Source: Arthrobacter pigmenti
GTDB lineage: Bacteria > Actinomycetota > Actinomycetes > Actinomycetales > Micrococcaceae
Assembly (NCBI RefSeq): GCF_011927905.1
Contig: NZ_JAATJL010000001.1
Location: 3,286,001 to 3,350,000 of the forward strand
DNA: 64,000 nucleotides
Direction: 5' to 3'
The translations under genes and the position numbers were made by a program. Positions 34,115 through 42,879 of this stretch are shown here, piece by piece; position 1 is the first letter of the stretch, and each line of letters opens with the position of its first letter. A model generated the notes under the pieces. That model saw only the letters and a list, made by a program, of their open reading frames with translations. It made no database searches and was not told the DNA's origin.

Positions 34115-35482
34115 ATGAATGATTCAAAAGTTCATCCGGTGGACGAAGTTCCACCCCTTCGCCGCCTCATCCCGTTGGGGCTGCAACACGTCATGGTCAT
34201 GGTTGCCACACCCTTGTCGGCGGTCTTTCTGGTCAGTCAGACCCTAGGGCTTTCCGATTCGCTGACAACCAACCTGTTAAGCGCAACATTTATCCTGTCG
34301 GGTCTGGGCACCCTTCTGCAGTCATTCGGGCCGTGGAAGCTGGGGGCGAAGCTGCCCTTCGTCATGCTGCCCGGCGGCGCGCCGATCATCATGTTCCTGA
34401 TGATCGCGCAGGAACACGGCCTCCAGATGGCTACCGGCGCCGTAATCCTGACCGGTGTTTTCTACTTCCTCGTACTTCCGCTCTTTGCGCGGCTGCTCAA
34501 GTTCTTTCCCACCGTCGTCGTCGGCACCATGATCGTAGTAATCGGCATCAACCTGGTGAAGCACTCGGCCTTCCTCATCACCGGACAGCCAGGTACGGAG
34601 GACTTTGGGCGTCTGGACTTCCTAACCCTTGGGGTCGCCACGATCGTACTTATCGTCCTGTTCTACCGTCTCCTGCCCACCTCACTGCGTCCCGTTTCCG
34701 TGCTGCTTGGCATGGTGGCCGCAACACTGCTCGCGGCGACCATGGGACTCACAGACTTTGCGGGTGTCGGAGAGGGAAATGTGGTCTCGCTTCCGCAGTT
34801 CCTTCCCTTCGGCCCCCCTGAGTTCGACCTGCTCGCTTCCCTGCCGTTGCTGATATTTAGCATTGCCTCAATGGCCGAGGCAACCGGGCAAACGGTCCTC
34901 AACGGTGAAGTGGTCGGCAAGAAGGTGGTCGCGAAACAGGATGCACCCAAGACCATCCGAGGCGATGCCATCATGTCGCTCCTCGGCGGGTTCTTTGGAA
35001 CCTCACTCATTGTCACGAGCGGTGAAAACATCGGAATCGTCAAAGCGACCGGTGTGCGCTCACGCTTCGTCACAGTCGGCGCCGGATTCATCCTGATCCT
35101 CATTGGCATCCTGGCGCCTATTGGCCAGGTGATGGCCGGCATACCCTCAGCTGTGGTCGGGGGCACCGCTGTCATCGTCTTCTCCATCATCGTCGCCATG
35201 GGATTCCAGATGCTCCGCCGGGTCGACTTCAACGATCACCGCAACACGATCATCGCCGCCGTCGCCCTGTCCGCAGGGTTGATGCCGATCCTTGTACCCG
35301 GCATGTATGACCAGCTTGCGCCGAATGCGCGAATCCTCCTCGGCAGCGGCGTGGCAATGACCGCGTTCGTCGGCGTCATCATGAACATCGTTTTTCTCCA
35401 TCTGGGTAAACGCCGTAGCGAACCCGCCGAGAATTCTGAACCCCAATCTGATACCGATAACCAAGTGAAAGACACCCTGTGA
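34115..35482 (+). CDS. NCS2-family nucleobase permease
   Basis: A 455-residue membrane transporter with about 12-14 hydrophobic segments. Family features: LIPLGLQHVMVMVATPLSAVFLVSQTLGL, LPFVMLPGGAPIIMFL, the conserved FSIASMAEATGQTVLNGEVVG in helix 8, and TSLIVTSGENIGIVKATGVRSRFVTV. It probably imports a purine, pyrimidine or analogue by proton symport. ATG at 34115 follows GAGAGAAG. Its stop overlaps the amidohydrolase start (GTGA), so the two are coupled; the amidohydrolase likely acts on the imported compound. Confidence 0.88.
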   Translation: MNDSKVHPVDEVPPLRRLIPLGLQHVMVMVATPLSAVFLVSQTLGLSDSLTTNLLSATFILSGLGTLLQSFGPWKLGAKLPFVMLPGGAPIIMFLMIAQEHGLQMATGAVILTGVFYFLVLPLFARLLKFFPTVVVGTMIVVIGINLVKHSAFLITGQPGTEDFGRLDFLTLGVATIVLIVLFYRLLPTSLRPVSVLLGMVAATLLAATMGLTDFAGVGEGNVVSLPQFLPFGPPEFDLLASLPLLIFSIASMAEATGQTVLNGEVVGKKVVAKQDAPKTIRGDAIMSLLGGFFGTSLIVTSGENIGIVKATGVRSRFVTVGAGFILILIGILAPIGQVMAGIPSAVVGGTAVIVFSIIVAMGFQMLRRVDFNDHRNTIIAAVALSAGLMPILVPGMYDQLAPNARILLGSGVAMTAFVGVIMNIVFLHLGKRRSEPAENSEPQSDTDNQVKDTL

Positions 35483-36909
35483 ATACTCCCCTCACCGTCA
35501 AGCACCTCAGCAGCGAAACCATGCTGCTCCTTCCGGAACTACTCCTCCTGCCGTCAGGGCCCGTCCGTGGCCACGGCGTCGTCGTTACCAACGGAATGTT
35601 CAGCCAGATCGGGCCAGCAGCGACCTTGATCGCGGACAACCCGCTCCTTTCCCCGGTTCACCTTGAGCATCATCTTTTGATGCCGGGATTCATCGATACG
35701 CATCATCACCTGACGCAAAGCTTCGGGAAATCGATGGTGTGCGGCGAACCTTCCGAGATCTTCCGCAGGCTATGGGTGCCGCTCGAACAGCATCTGGATG
35801 ACGAATCCATCTACATTGCCTCGAAGCTGGCTGCGCTGGAGTCGCTTCGCGGCGGTTTCACAACGGTCTGCGACGCGGGAACCAGGGCAAACGTGGACGT
35901 CGGCACGGTGGCGGCGGCGACACAGGACGTCGGGCTGCGGTGCGTCCTCGGATACATCTGTAATGACATGGCACCGGATGGTTCCCTGATCGACCACGGA
36001 ACCATCATGCGGGAGGCCCAGGCCCATCTGAGCCGGTGGAAAGCGGAATCACTGGTCCACCCATCTCTGGCAGTATCGATTCCCGAAGCGGCAAGCGACG
36101 TAGTGCTCCGGGATACCTCGTTGCTGGCAGCAGATGCGAACGCGGCGTACCAGGTTCATCTCAACGAACACCTGGCTTCGGTGGAGCGATCCATTGAACG
36201 CTGCGGACTACGACCCCTGGAATACATGCACTCGATCGGCGCGCTGGGACCGCAGACCCTGGCCGCCCATGCAACGCTGCTGACCCCACGCGAGCTGCGG
36301 CTTCTCGAGGAAACAGACGCCGCCGTCAGCTATAACCCCGTTGCCAGTGCGTGGAAGGGCAACGCTGTGGCTCCCGCCCTGCACTTTGCCGAGAGAGGTG
36401 TCCGTTTCGGCATCGGGACTGATGGAACCAGAAGTGACGGTTTCCGCCTCGTTGATGTCGCCGAACTGGCCCAGCGGCTCGCATTTGGCCTACAGACGGG
36501 TGACTCGTCCTGCGGCGGCGGCTGGACCTGGATCCATCATGCAACCCAGGGCGGCGCGGAGGCAGCCGGAATCGGAGATGTCACCGGGGAGATCGCCGTC
36601 GGCAAATCGGCGGATTTCCTGGTCCTTGACTGGTCCGTCCCTGAAATGCAGCCGTCCTGGGATCCAACCTGGGAGCTGGTTCGATACGCCAACCGCGATC
36701 AGATCTCGGCGGTGGTCGTCGCCGGCCAGCTGAGGCTGTGGGAAGGATGGCCCGTGGACTGGGACGCGCGAACATTCCTGCAGGAGGCCAGGGATGTTGC
36801 CCACCGGGTAATGGGAGAGGCGCCGGTACGACGGCTTCACCCGACTGCGACCGAACATCAGGCACTCCGGCAACGCAACCGGATGCCAGTGCCCAGCGCC
36901 GTCGGCTGA
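35479..36909 (+). CDS. Metal-dependent amidohydrolase/deaminase (unknown heterocycle)
   Basis: A 476-residue amidohydrolase-superfamily protein of the cytosine deaminase/TRZ-ATZ type: MPGFIDTHHHLTQSF (metal ligands HxH), YQVHLNEHLASVERSIE (third ligand His), LAAHATLLTPRELRLL (fourth His) and FGIGTDGTRSDGFRLVD (metal-binding Asp). C-terminal GEIAVGKSADFLVLD is the small beta domain. It would hydrolytically deaminate or dechlorinate a nucleobase-like ring. It differs clearly from the 8-oxoguanine deaminase at 38.8 kb, so it has a different substrate. Confidence 0.85.
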   Translation: MNTPLTVKHLSSETMLLLPELLLLPSGPVRGHGVVVTNGMFSQIGPAATLIADNPLLSPVHLEHHLLMPGFIDTHHHLTQSFGKSMVCGEPSEIFRRLWVPLEQHLDDESIYIASKLAALESLRGGFTTVCDAGTRANVDVGTVAAATQDVGLRCVLGYICNDMAPDGSLIDHGTIMREAQAHLSRWKAESLVHPSLAVSIPEAASDVVLRDTSLLAADANAAYQVHLNEHLASVERSIERCGLRPLEYMHSIGALGPQTLAAHATLLTPRELRLLEETDAAVSYNPVASAWKGNAVAPALHFAERGVRFGIGTDGTRSDGFRLVDVAELAQRLAFGLQTGDSSCGGGWTWIHHATQGGAEAAGIGDVTGEIAVGKSADFLVLDWSVPEMQPSWDPTWELVRYANRDQISAVVVAGQLRLWEGWPVDWDARTFLQEARDVAHRVMGEAPVRRLHPTATEHQALRQRNRMPVPSAVG

Positions 36910-36964
36910 CCATACGTCGACAGCAACCGGCGGATGCCGACTAGATACAAACTGAAGGAACCAC

Positions 36965-37675
36965 TTGAGCACTGAGATATTCATCCTAGTAGCGGTGACC
37001 GTAGCCATCGCTTCCCTGGTGCAGGGCAGTACCGGCATGGGATTTGCCCTCATCGTCGCCCCGGTTGTCGGGTTCTTTGAGCCAGCACTCCTGCCTGTTC
37101 TGCTGCTTGTCCTGATGCTGCCGTTAAACGCATATGTTGTCTGGCGTGAACGTCACGCCCTGGACCTGCAGGGGGCGGGCTGGATCACCGTCGGGCGCAT
37201 CGCCGGTACCGCGGGAGGCTTCTGGGTGCTTGTCGCCGTTCCGCCGTCCGGCCTCAGTCTCCTCATCGGGATCTCCACGATCCTCGCGGCCCTGGTATCC
37301 CTGGTGGTGCCGTCCTTCAAGGCGGGCAGGAGCGCACTGCTTGCCGTCGGGGCCGTTACCGGGGTTACGGAGACGGCAACCGGGATAGGCGGGCCGCCGC
37401 TGGTGCTGGCCTACCAGCACCGGCCGGCGCCGGTCCTTCGGTCAACCGTTGCCTTCTGCTTCCTCATCGGGGAGATCATGTCGCTCGGGCTGCTCGCTGC
37501 GACCGGCAACGTACAGGTCCACCAGTTGCAGATGGCGATGTACCTGCTTCCGGCCCTGGTGGTCGGTGCCCTGACCAGCGCAGCGATTCATCACCGGTTG
37601 GGAGGCAAGCGCATGCGAACCATCGTTCTGAGCTTTGCCCTGGTATCTGGCGTTGCCGTCCTCTTTCAGGGATGA
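36965..37675 (+). CDS. TauE/SafE-family anion exporter
   Basis: A 236-residue membrane protein with seven to eight hydrophobic segments. ILVAVTVAIASLVQGSTGMGFALIVAPVVG and the repeat VTGVTETATGIGGPPLVLAYQHRP are TauE/SafE signatures. Members export sulfite or organic sulfonates, or import small carboxylates. TTG start with GAAGGAA upstream. As third gene of the permease/amidohydrolase unit it could move an anionic product of ring breakdown. Confidence 0.85.
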   Translation: MSTEIFILVAVTVAIASLVQGSTGMGFALIVAPVVGFFEPALLPVLLLVLMLPLNAYVVWRERHALDLQGAGWITVGRIAGTAGGFWVLVAVPPSGLSLLIGISTILAALVSLVVPSFKAGRSALLAVGAVTGVTETATGIGGPPLVLAYQHRPAPVLRSTVAFCFLIGEIMSLGLLAATGNVQVHQLQMAMYLLPALVVGALTSAAIHHRLGGKRMRTIVLSFALVSGVAVLFQG

Positions 37676-37682
37676 AGAAGGC

Positions 37683-38699
37683 CTACGGAATGACGGAGGA
37701 GGCCCGCTCCACCAACTCCTGGGGCGGTCCGGACACAACGTGTCGTGACGTGTTGCCCTCGCGGTGTTCCAGAAGCAGGTTTACGGCGAGATCAGCAGCC
37801 GTGCCGAGGTTCAGGTTGACGGCGGTCAGTGCCGGTTTGCACGTCTGGGCCCTCAGTCCGTTATACCTGGTGACCACCCTGACGTCTTCAGGTACTTTCC
37901 GGCCCTTCTCCTGAAGTCCCCGCACTACTCCGACGGCGAAGGCATCCACCAGCGCACAGATGCCGTCGACGTCTGGGTGTGACTCGAGCAGGGCGAGGGC
38001 GGCACGATATCCGCCGGCCTCGCCCTCATGCTCATCCAACCGAATGACGATGGACTCAAGCCCATGTGCGGACACGAAGTCCGAATACGCGGCCGCCACG
38101 TCGATGTATGAGTGCCGGAGCCCGGAACCGATCATCAGAGCTATCTTCCGGGAACCCTGACCGTGGAGGTGATTCAGCAGCAGTTCCCCGGTCTCATGGG
38201 AATGCAGGTCGATATACGGGATCTCGGACTCGGCGCCTGGCTGCCTCCCCAAGCTGACCACCGGCACTCCGAGCGCTCGCAGCCGCGTAGTCGCGGGGTC
38301 ATTCTCCTCCGGCTCCACCACCACAGCACCATCTATATCGAACTGACCCAACTCCAACTGCGTTTCCAGGGGCGGCACCAGGATCATCGCAAAACCGTGC
38401 ATCAGGGCAGTCTCCGCAGCGGAAGCAGCGACCTCCATGAAGAACCCCAACTTGGACGGCCCTGCCGCAATGGAAGTAGGCATCGACGCCACCAGGCCAA
38501 CGGTTTGCGCGCTGCCTGCACGCAATCGCTGAGCGCGGACGTTGGGACGGTAACCAAGCTCCTGCGCCGTCCGTCGCACTTTTTCCCGGGTGCGCGGATC
38601 CACGTATCCCCGATTGTTCAGGGCGTGCGACACAGTGGTGGGTGAAACGGCCGCTGCCCGCGCCACGTCGGTAATCGTGGGACGCTTCCCTGAACCCAC
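37683..38699 (-). CDS. LacI-family transcriptional regulator
   Basis: A 338-residue LacI protein: HTH and hinge RPTITDVARAAAVSPTTVSHALNNRGYVDPRTREKVRRTAQELGYRPN, then a periplasmic-binding-protein-like domain (TVGLVASMPTSIAAG...; VVEPEENDPATTRLRALGVPVVSLGR). It converges on the TauE gene with 7 bases between stops. It is the best candidate to bind the CG-centred palindrome at 33956 and repress the permease - amidohydrolase - TauE operon. GTG start with GGGAGG upstream. Confidence 0.92.
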   Translation of the reverse strand: MGSGKRPTITDVARAAAVSPTTVSHALNNRGYVDPRTREKVRRTAQELGYRPNVRAQRLRAGSAQTVGLVASMPTSIAAGPSKLGFFMEVAASAAETALMHGFAMILVPPLETQLELGQFDIDGAVVVEPEENDPATTRLRALGVPVVSLGRQPGAESEIPYIDLHSHETGELLLNHLHGQGSRKIALMIGSGLRHSYIDVAAAYSDFVSAHGLESIVIRLDEHEGEAGGYRAALALLESHPDVDGICALVDAFAVGVVRGLQEKGRKVPEDVRVVTRYNGLRAQTCKPALTAVNLNLGTAADLAVNLLLEHREGNTSRHVVSGPPQELVERASSVIP

Positions 38700-38795
38700 A
38701 TACCCTCCCAGGCGACCATTTGCTCGAACACTATCCCTTCGCCAGACTCTACCCGGCGCCAGTAAGCCCGCCGCAACGCGTCACCTGATGAAGCG

Positions 38796-40145
38796 TCATC
38801 CAACCAGGCGGCGCGCGGCGGCGCTGTGCTCTGCAATCAGCCCCTCCAGGTCCAGCCCGACGACGGCGCCATCCTCCACCCGCCACTGCCCGCCGACCAT
38901 CACGCGGTCGGCGCGGTCGGCACCGCACAGAAGGAGCGCGGACAGCGGATCATGGCTCCCGGAGAAACGCAGGTCATCGAGCCGGAACATCGCGAGGTCG
39001 GCCTGCTTCCCTACAGCGAGTTCCCCGACATCGGGACGACCCAACGCGGCAGCTGACCCCCGGGTTGCCCACCCCAGCGCGCGCTCCGGCGTCGCCTGCT
39101 CCGCTCCATAGCGCAGCCGCTGGATGTACAGGGCCTGCCGTGCTTCGAGGATCAGGTTCGAGGCATCGTTCGACGCCGAACCGTCCACACCCAATCCCAC
39201 CGAGACGCCGGCTTCCTCCAGCTCGACGGCCCGGCAGATCCCGGATGCCAACCGCATGTTCGACGTCGGACAATGGGCAACGCCAACGCCCGCCTCGCCC
39301 AGCCTGGCCACCTCGGAATCGTCGAAATGGATCCCGTGCGCCAACCACGTCCGTGGGCCCAACCAACCGACGCTGTCCAGGTAATCCACCGTCCGCAGAC
39401 CGAACCGCTCCCGGCAGAAGTCCTCCTCGTCCAGCGTCTCTGCGAGATGCGTGTGCAGACGGACGTCGTGGAGGTCGGCCAGCGCAGAGCTCTCCTTCAT
39501 GATCTCCGTGGTGACCGAGAAGGGTGAACACGGTGCCAGCGCAATCTGCACCTGCGCGCCGTCGCCCCGCTCGTGGTAACGCGAAATCAGCCGTTCGCTG
39601 TCTGCCAGGATCACTTCGGGCTCCTGCACCGTCTGCTGGGGCGGCAGGCCGCCGTCGTCCTCTCCCAAGGACATCGAACCGCGCGTAAGCATCGCCCGCA
39701 TCCCCAGCCGCCGCACCACAGACACCTGAACGTCGATGGATTCCTCCATGCCTCCCGGGAACAGGTAGTGGTGGTCCGCGGCTGTGGTGCAACCGGAGAG
39801 GAGGAGCTCGGCGAGCGCCGCCGTCGTCGCCAGTTCAAGATCGCGCGGGGTCAACCGCGCCCACACCGGGTAGAGATTCACCAGCCAGGGGAACAGAGGA
39901 ACGTTCACCACGGGCGCCCAGGCTCGGGTGAGGGTTTGGTAGAAGTGGTGATGCGTGTTGATCAGGCCGGGTAGCACCACGTGCGAGCGTGCGTCGAACT
40001 CGGAATCGTACGGGACAGTTGGTGTGGATCCGGCGGGGACGAGCTCCGCGATCGTGGCGCCGTCGAGGACAAGCCCGCCGCCGGCGTCGTCGTCGTTCGC
40101 GGTGAAAATGGCCAGCGGGTCGCGAATCCAGGTACGTGTGGACAT
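38796..40145 (-). CDS. 8-oxoguanine deaminase
   Basis: A 449-residue amidohydrolase closely matching the 8-oxoguanine deaminase group: LPGLINTHHHFYQTLTRAW, the long GCTTAADHHYLFPGGMEESIDVQ segment, VRLHTHLAETLDEEDFCRERFGLRTVDYL, WLAHGIHFDDSEVARLGEAGVGVAHCPTSNMRLASG and VGLGVDGSASNDASN. It converts 8-oxoguanine to urate, feeding the uricase encoded upstream in the same orientation. ATG at 40145 chosen over a start at 40190 because the upstream codons fall in hairpin-forming leader sequence. Confidence 0.9.
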   Translation of the reverse strand: MSTRTWIRDPLAIFTANDDDAGGGLVLDGATIAELVPAGSTPTVPYDSEFDARSHVVLPGLINTHHHFYQTLTRAWAPVVNVPLFPWLVNLYPVWARLTPRDLELATTAALAELLLSGCTTAADHHYLFPGGMEESIDVQVSVVRRLGMRAMLTRGSMSLGEDDGGLPPQQTVQEPEVILADSERLISRYHERGDGAQVQIALAPCSPFSVTTEIMKESSALADLHDVRLHTHLAETLDEEDFCRERFGLRTVDYLDSVGWLGPRTWLAHGIHFDDSEVARLGEAGVGVAHCPTSNMRLASGICRAVELEEAGVSVGLGVDGSASNDASNLILEARQALYIQRLRYGAEQATPERALGWATRGSAAALGRPDVGELAVGKQADLAMFRLDDLRFSGSHDPLSALLLCGADRADRVMVGGQWRVEDGAVVGLDLEGLIAEHSAAARRLVG

Positions 40146-40154
40146 GGAATTTTT

Positions 40155-40179
40155 CCGTTTCAGGTTGGTGGTGAAACGG
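40155..40179. promoter_or_regulatory. Inverted repeat just upstream of the 8-oxoguanine deaminase start
   Basis: CCGTTTCA (40155-40162) and TGAAACGG (40172-40179) form perfect 8-bp arms with a 9-base spacer, directly before the ATG on the minus strand. It could be an operator or a leader hairpin. Confidence 0.45.
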
Positions 40180-40180
40180 C

Positions 40181-40229
40181 ACAGGACCACCGACGACGGC
40201 GGTTGGCGCCGTCAGCTCAGTGGTCCTGT
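40181..40229. repeat. Nested hairpin in the permease/deaminase spacer
   Basis: ACAGGACCAC (40181-40190) pairs with GTGGTCCTGT (40220-40229), and inside it ACGGCG pairs with CGCCGT around a short loop. With the neighbouring repeats this makes three consecutive hairpins in about 130 bases. Confidence 0.5.
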
Positions 40230-40248
40230 CTGCTGATCCAGGGTGGAA

Positions 40249-40286
40249 TCCTTACCTACCTACCCGAGTGCGCAGGTAGGTAAGGA
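40249..40286 (-). terminator. Hairpin terminator after the xanthine/urate permease
   Basis: A perfect 13-bp stem TCCTTACCTACCT / AGGTAGGTAAGGA with a 12-base loop lies 9 bases beyond the permease stop on the minus strand. It would limit read-through into the deaminase gene. Confidence 0.7.
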
Positions 40287-40294
40287 CGAACTAG

Positions 40295-41860
40295 TTAGTG
40301 CTTGGTGTCCTCGTCACAGATTTTGCGGATGTCTTCCACGCACTCGATCTCGCCGTTCTCCAGCTTCTCCTTGACTACCTGGTACTGGGCGGCGGTCACC
40401 ACCGGCACTTCGGTGCCGTCGGCCGCAACCAGCTTGCCGCCCTGGTAGCTGTCGCCGTCCTGGAGGGCGGTGAGCTCATCCTCACGCACCATGCGTGGCG
40501 GACTGGCCACGAAAACGGAAGCACGGTCCGGATTGCCTGCCTTCAAGTGGTTGAAGAGGAGGTTCAACAGCACCGCCATAATGGCCGCGGAGCTGATGCC
40601 CGAGTGGAAGATGACGCCGAACCAGCTGGGGAACTCGTCGTAGAAGGTCGGTGCGACGACGGGGATCATGCCGAAGGCAAGGGACACCGCGACGATCACA
40701 AGGTTCATGTTGTCCTGGTAATCCACCTTGGCGAGGGTGCGGATACCGCTGGCGGCCACCGTCCCGAAGAGGACTATGCCCGCACCGCCGAGCACCGGCG
40801 TCGGAACCGCTGCCACCAGGCGGCCAAGGATCGGCAGGAGCCCAAGCACCACCATGATGAGACCGCCCGCCGTCACCACGTAGCGGCTTCGGACGCCCGT
40901 GATGGCGACCAGGCCGACGTTCTGGGCAAACGCTGTCTGGGCGAAGGAGTTGAAGACCGGGGCAAGCGCACTCGAGAGCATGTCGGCGCGCAGACCGTCG
41001 GCGATGCGGCGGGAGTTCACCTTGGTTTTGGCGATCTCGCCGACCGCGAGGATGTCCGCCGTGGTCTCCGTCATGCAGACCAGGATCACGATGGTCATCG
41101 AGATGATTGCCGCGAGGTCGAAGACCGGCCAACCGAAGGCGAACGGCTGCGGGAAGGCGAAGATTGCACCGCTGCCCACGTTGGAGAAGTCCGCCAGCCC
41201 AAGCAGGGCTGCCACCACCGTGCCGACGACGATCGCCAGCAGGATGGACAGCCGGGAGATCGCCGCGTTGCCCAGCTTGCTCAGCAGCAGCACCAGCGCG
41301 AGGGTTCCCGCGGCGAGCGCAATGTTGGTCAGGCTGCCGTAGTCATCTGCCGTGGCATTCCCGCCCATAGCCCAGTTGGCGGCCACCGGCATGAGGGTGA
41401 GGCCGATCGTCGTGATGATGACGCCGGTGACAACCGGCGGGAAGAACTTGATGATCTTCGCAAAGAACGGTGCAATGACCAGGCCAATCACGGAGGCCAC
41501 GAGGACCGCCCCGAAGACGGTCTGGAGACCTCCGCCGCCGCTGAGGATGGCGGTCATGGTCGCGACCCCGGCGAAGGAGACACCCTGGACCAGTGGTAGC
41601 TGTGAGCCGAAGAACTTGACGCCGTAGCTCTGCAGGATGGTCGCCGCACCGCCGACGAAGAGGCAGGACGCGATGAGAACTGCGATATCGTCCTGCGAAA
41701 GTCCCGCCGCTGTGCCGACGATCAGCGGTACGGCGATGATCCCGCCGTACATGGTGAGAACGTGCTGGAATCCGTACGCGAAGGTCCGGCCAAGAGGCAG
41801 GCGCTCATCTTCAGGACGTTGGGGCGCTGCATGGTGTTTCATGGAACTGACTGCTTTCAT
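40295..41860 (-). CDS. NCS2 xanthine/urate permease with C-terminal extension
   Basis: A 521-residue transporter: LGRTFAYGFQHVLTMYGGIIAVPLIVGTAAGL at the start, PLVQGVSFAGVATMTAIL, VCMTETTADILAVGEI in helix 8 and QTAFAQNVGLVAITGVRSRYVVTAGG. These fit the xanthine/uric acid permease branch of NCS2. The gene lies between uricase and 8-oxoguanine deaminase, matching purine uptake. Unusually, about 65 hydrophilic residues follow the last membrane segment (DELTALQDGDSYQGGKLV to CDEDTKH), forming a cytoplasmic tail. Confidence 0.92.
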   Translation of the reverse strand: MKAVSSMKHHAAPQRPEDERLPLGRTFAYGFQHVLTMYGGIIAVPLIVGTAAGLSQDDIAVLIASCLFVGGAATILQSYGVKFFGSQLPLVQGVSFAGVATMTAILSGGGGLQTVFGAVLVASVIGLVIAPFFAKIIKFFPPVVTGVIITTIGLTLMPVAANWAMGGNATADDYGSLTNIALAAGTLALVLLLSKLGNAAISRLSILLAIVVGTVVAALLGLADFSNVGSGAIFAFPQPFAFGWPVFDLAAIISMTIVILVCMTETTADILAVGEIAKTKVNSRRIADGLRADMLSSALAPVFNSFAQTAFAQNVGLVAITGVRSRYVVTAGGLIMVVLGLLPILGRLVAAVPTPVLGGAGIVLFGTVAASGIRTLAKVDYQDNMNLVIVAVSLAFGMIPVVAPTFYDEFPSWFGVIFHSGISSAAIMAVLLNLLFNHLKAGNPDRASVFVASPPRMVREDELTALQDGDSYQGGKLVAADGTEVPVVTAAQYQVVKEKLENGEIECVEDIRKICDEDTKH

Positions 41861-41895
41861 GAGTATGACTTCCTTGTCTCACATGAGTAGTTGCT

Positions 41896-41929
41896 GAGCG
41901 GCCGGACACGTGCAGGTGTCCGGCCGCTC
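41896..41929 (-). terminator. Hairpin between uricase and permease genes
   Basis: A perfect 14-bp GC-rich stem (41896-41909 with 41916-41929) with a 6-base loop, just past the uricase stop. It probably attenuates transcription between the uricase operon and the permease. Confidence 0.7.
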
Positions 41930-41936
41930 TATTTGG

Positions 41937-42878
41937 TCAGCAGAATCCCGGGATGTTTTCCCAGATCCGTGCTTCGCCTGCGGTGTCCCCCTCGCGCTCA
42001 CGTTCGATGGTTGCCTCGATGAGCCCGTATGGCCGGTCGGCCGCGAAGAAGACTTCGTTGGGGTTGTCCAGGCCGAACGGTTCCAGATCCACCAGGAAGT
42101 GGTGGTTGTTCGGCAGGGACAGCTTGATTTCCTCGATCTCGGGGTGGGCCTCGAGCACCTGCTTGCCCATCTGGAACAGAGTCTGCTGCAGTGCCAGGGA
42201 GTGGGTCTGCGCGAACGCGTCGAGCATGATGCTGCGTGCGCTGGCGTAGATGCCGTTGAAATCGATGTCCGTTGCGTCCGGGTTGTAGCGCCAGCGCGCT
42301 GTCACATCGGTCGCAAGGATGCGATCGGTGGTTTCCTTCAGGGTTGTGTACCGGTCCCGGGGGTAGCCGTGGAACTCCGAGCCGGTTGACTTCAGCACGG
42401 TGACGTCCTGCATGCCCGCAACAATGTGTCGGACGCCGTTCTCAATCAGGAGTACGGCGGTGCGGGTCTCGGACTTGTTGCGGAGGAAGGCGTGGTCGTG
42501 GTCGCTGATGCGGTCCCAGAAGTACTGTTCAGCGGCCCAGCGGCCACCGGTCACCCATTCGAAGTTCTCGGTGAAGTGCTTGCCAAGGCGCAGGAGGAAC
42601 GCCTCGGGCGAACCCACGCCGTCACGGGCGAATGCATAGACGGTGTTTTTCTGGGTGTCGGTGGCGACGACCTGCGCATTGTCGCCTTCGGTGTGCGCGG
42701 CTTCGAAATCGCCGTGCAGCTGCGAAGTGACATTGAGGTCCTCGACCTGGTGGCGGGCGGTGTCCCGGGTGACCTTGACGAGCCGGCACTCGGCCTTGCC
42801 GTACTGGTTGCGCCCCAGGACAATGCGGCCGGAAGCGGCTTTAGGCGCGGCGTTCGGTTCAGTGGTTGTTGCAGTCAT
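41937..42878 (-). CDS. pucL: Urate oxidase (uricase, cofactor-independent)
   Basis: A 313-residue uricase. YGKAECRLVKV carries the catalytic Lys, VVATDTQKNTVYAFARDG the catalytic Thr, and LPNNHHFLVDLEPFGLDNPNEVFFAADRPYGLIEATI is the C-terminal signature with the third catalytic-region His. It oxidises urate to 5-hydroxyisourate with O2, without metal or flavin. The ATG starts one base after the upstream hydroxyisourate hydrolase stop, so the three ureide genes form one operon. Confidence 0.96.
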   Translation of the reverse strand: MTATTTEPNAAPKAASGRIVLGRNQYGKAECRLVKVTRDTARHQVEDLNVTSQLHGDFEAAHTEGDNAQVVATDTQKNTVYAFARDGVGSPEAFLLRLGKHFTENFEWVTGGRWAAEQYFWDRISDHDHAFLRNKSETRTAVLLIENGVRHIVAGMQDVTVLKSTGSEFHGYPRDRYTTLKETTDRILATDVTARWRYNPDATDIDFNGIYASARSIMLDAFAQTHSLALQQTLFQMGKQVLEAHPEIEEIKLSLPNNHHFLVDLEPFGLDNPNEVFFAADRPYGLIEATIEREREGDTAGEARIWENIPGFC

Positions 42879-42879
42879 G

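Noticed and set aside
40145-40290. Purine riboswitch upstream of the 8-oxoguanine deaminase
   Set aside because: The stems do not form the three-way junction with conserved loop bases of the known purine riboswitch; only simple hairpins are seen.
40298-41599. A 433-codon open frame antisense to the NCS2 permease, rich in His/Asp/Arg
   Set aside because: Its composition is that of a reversed hydrophobic membrane protein, not a real coding sequence.
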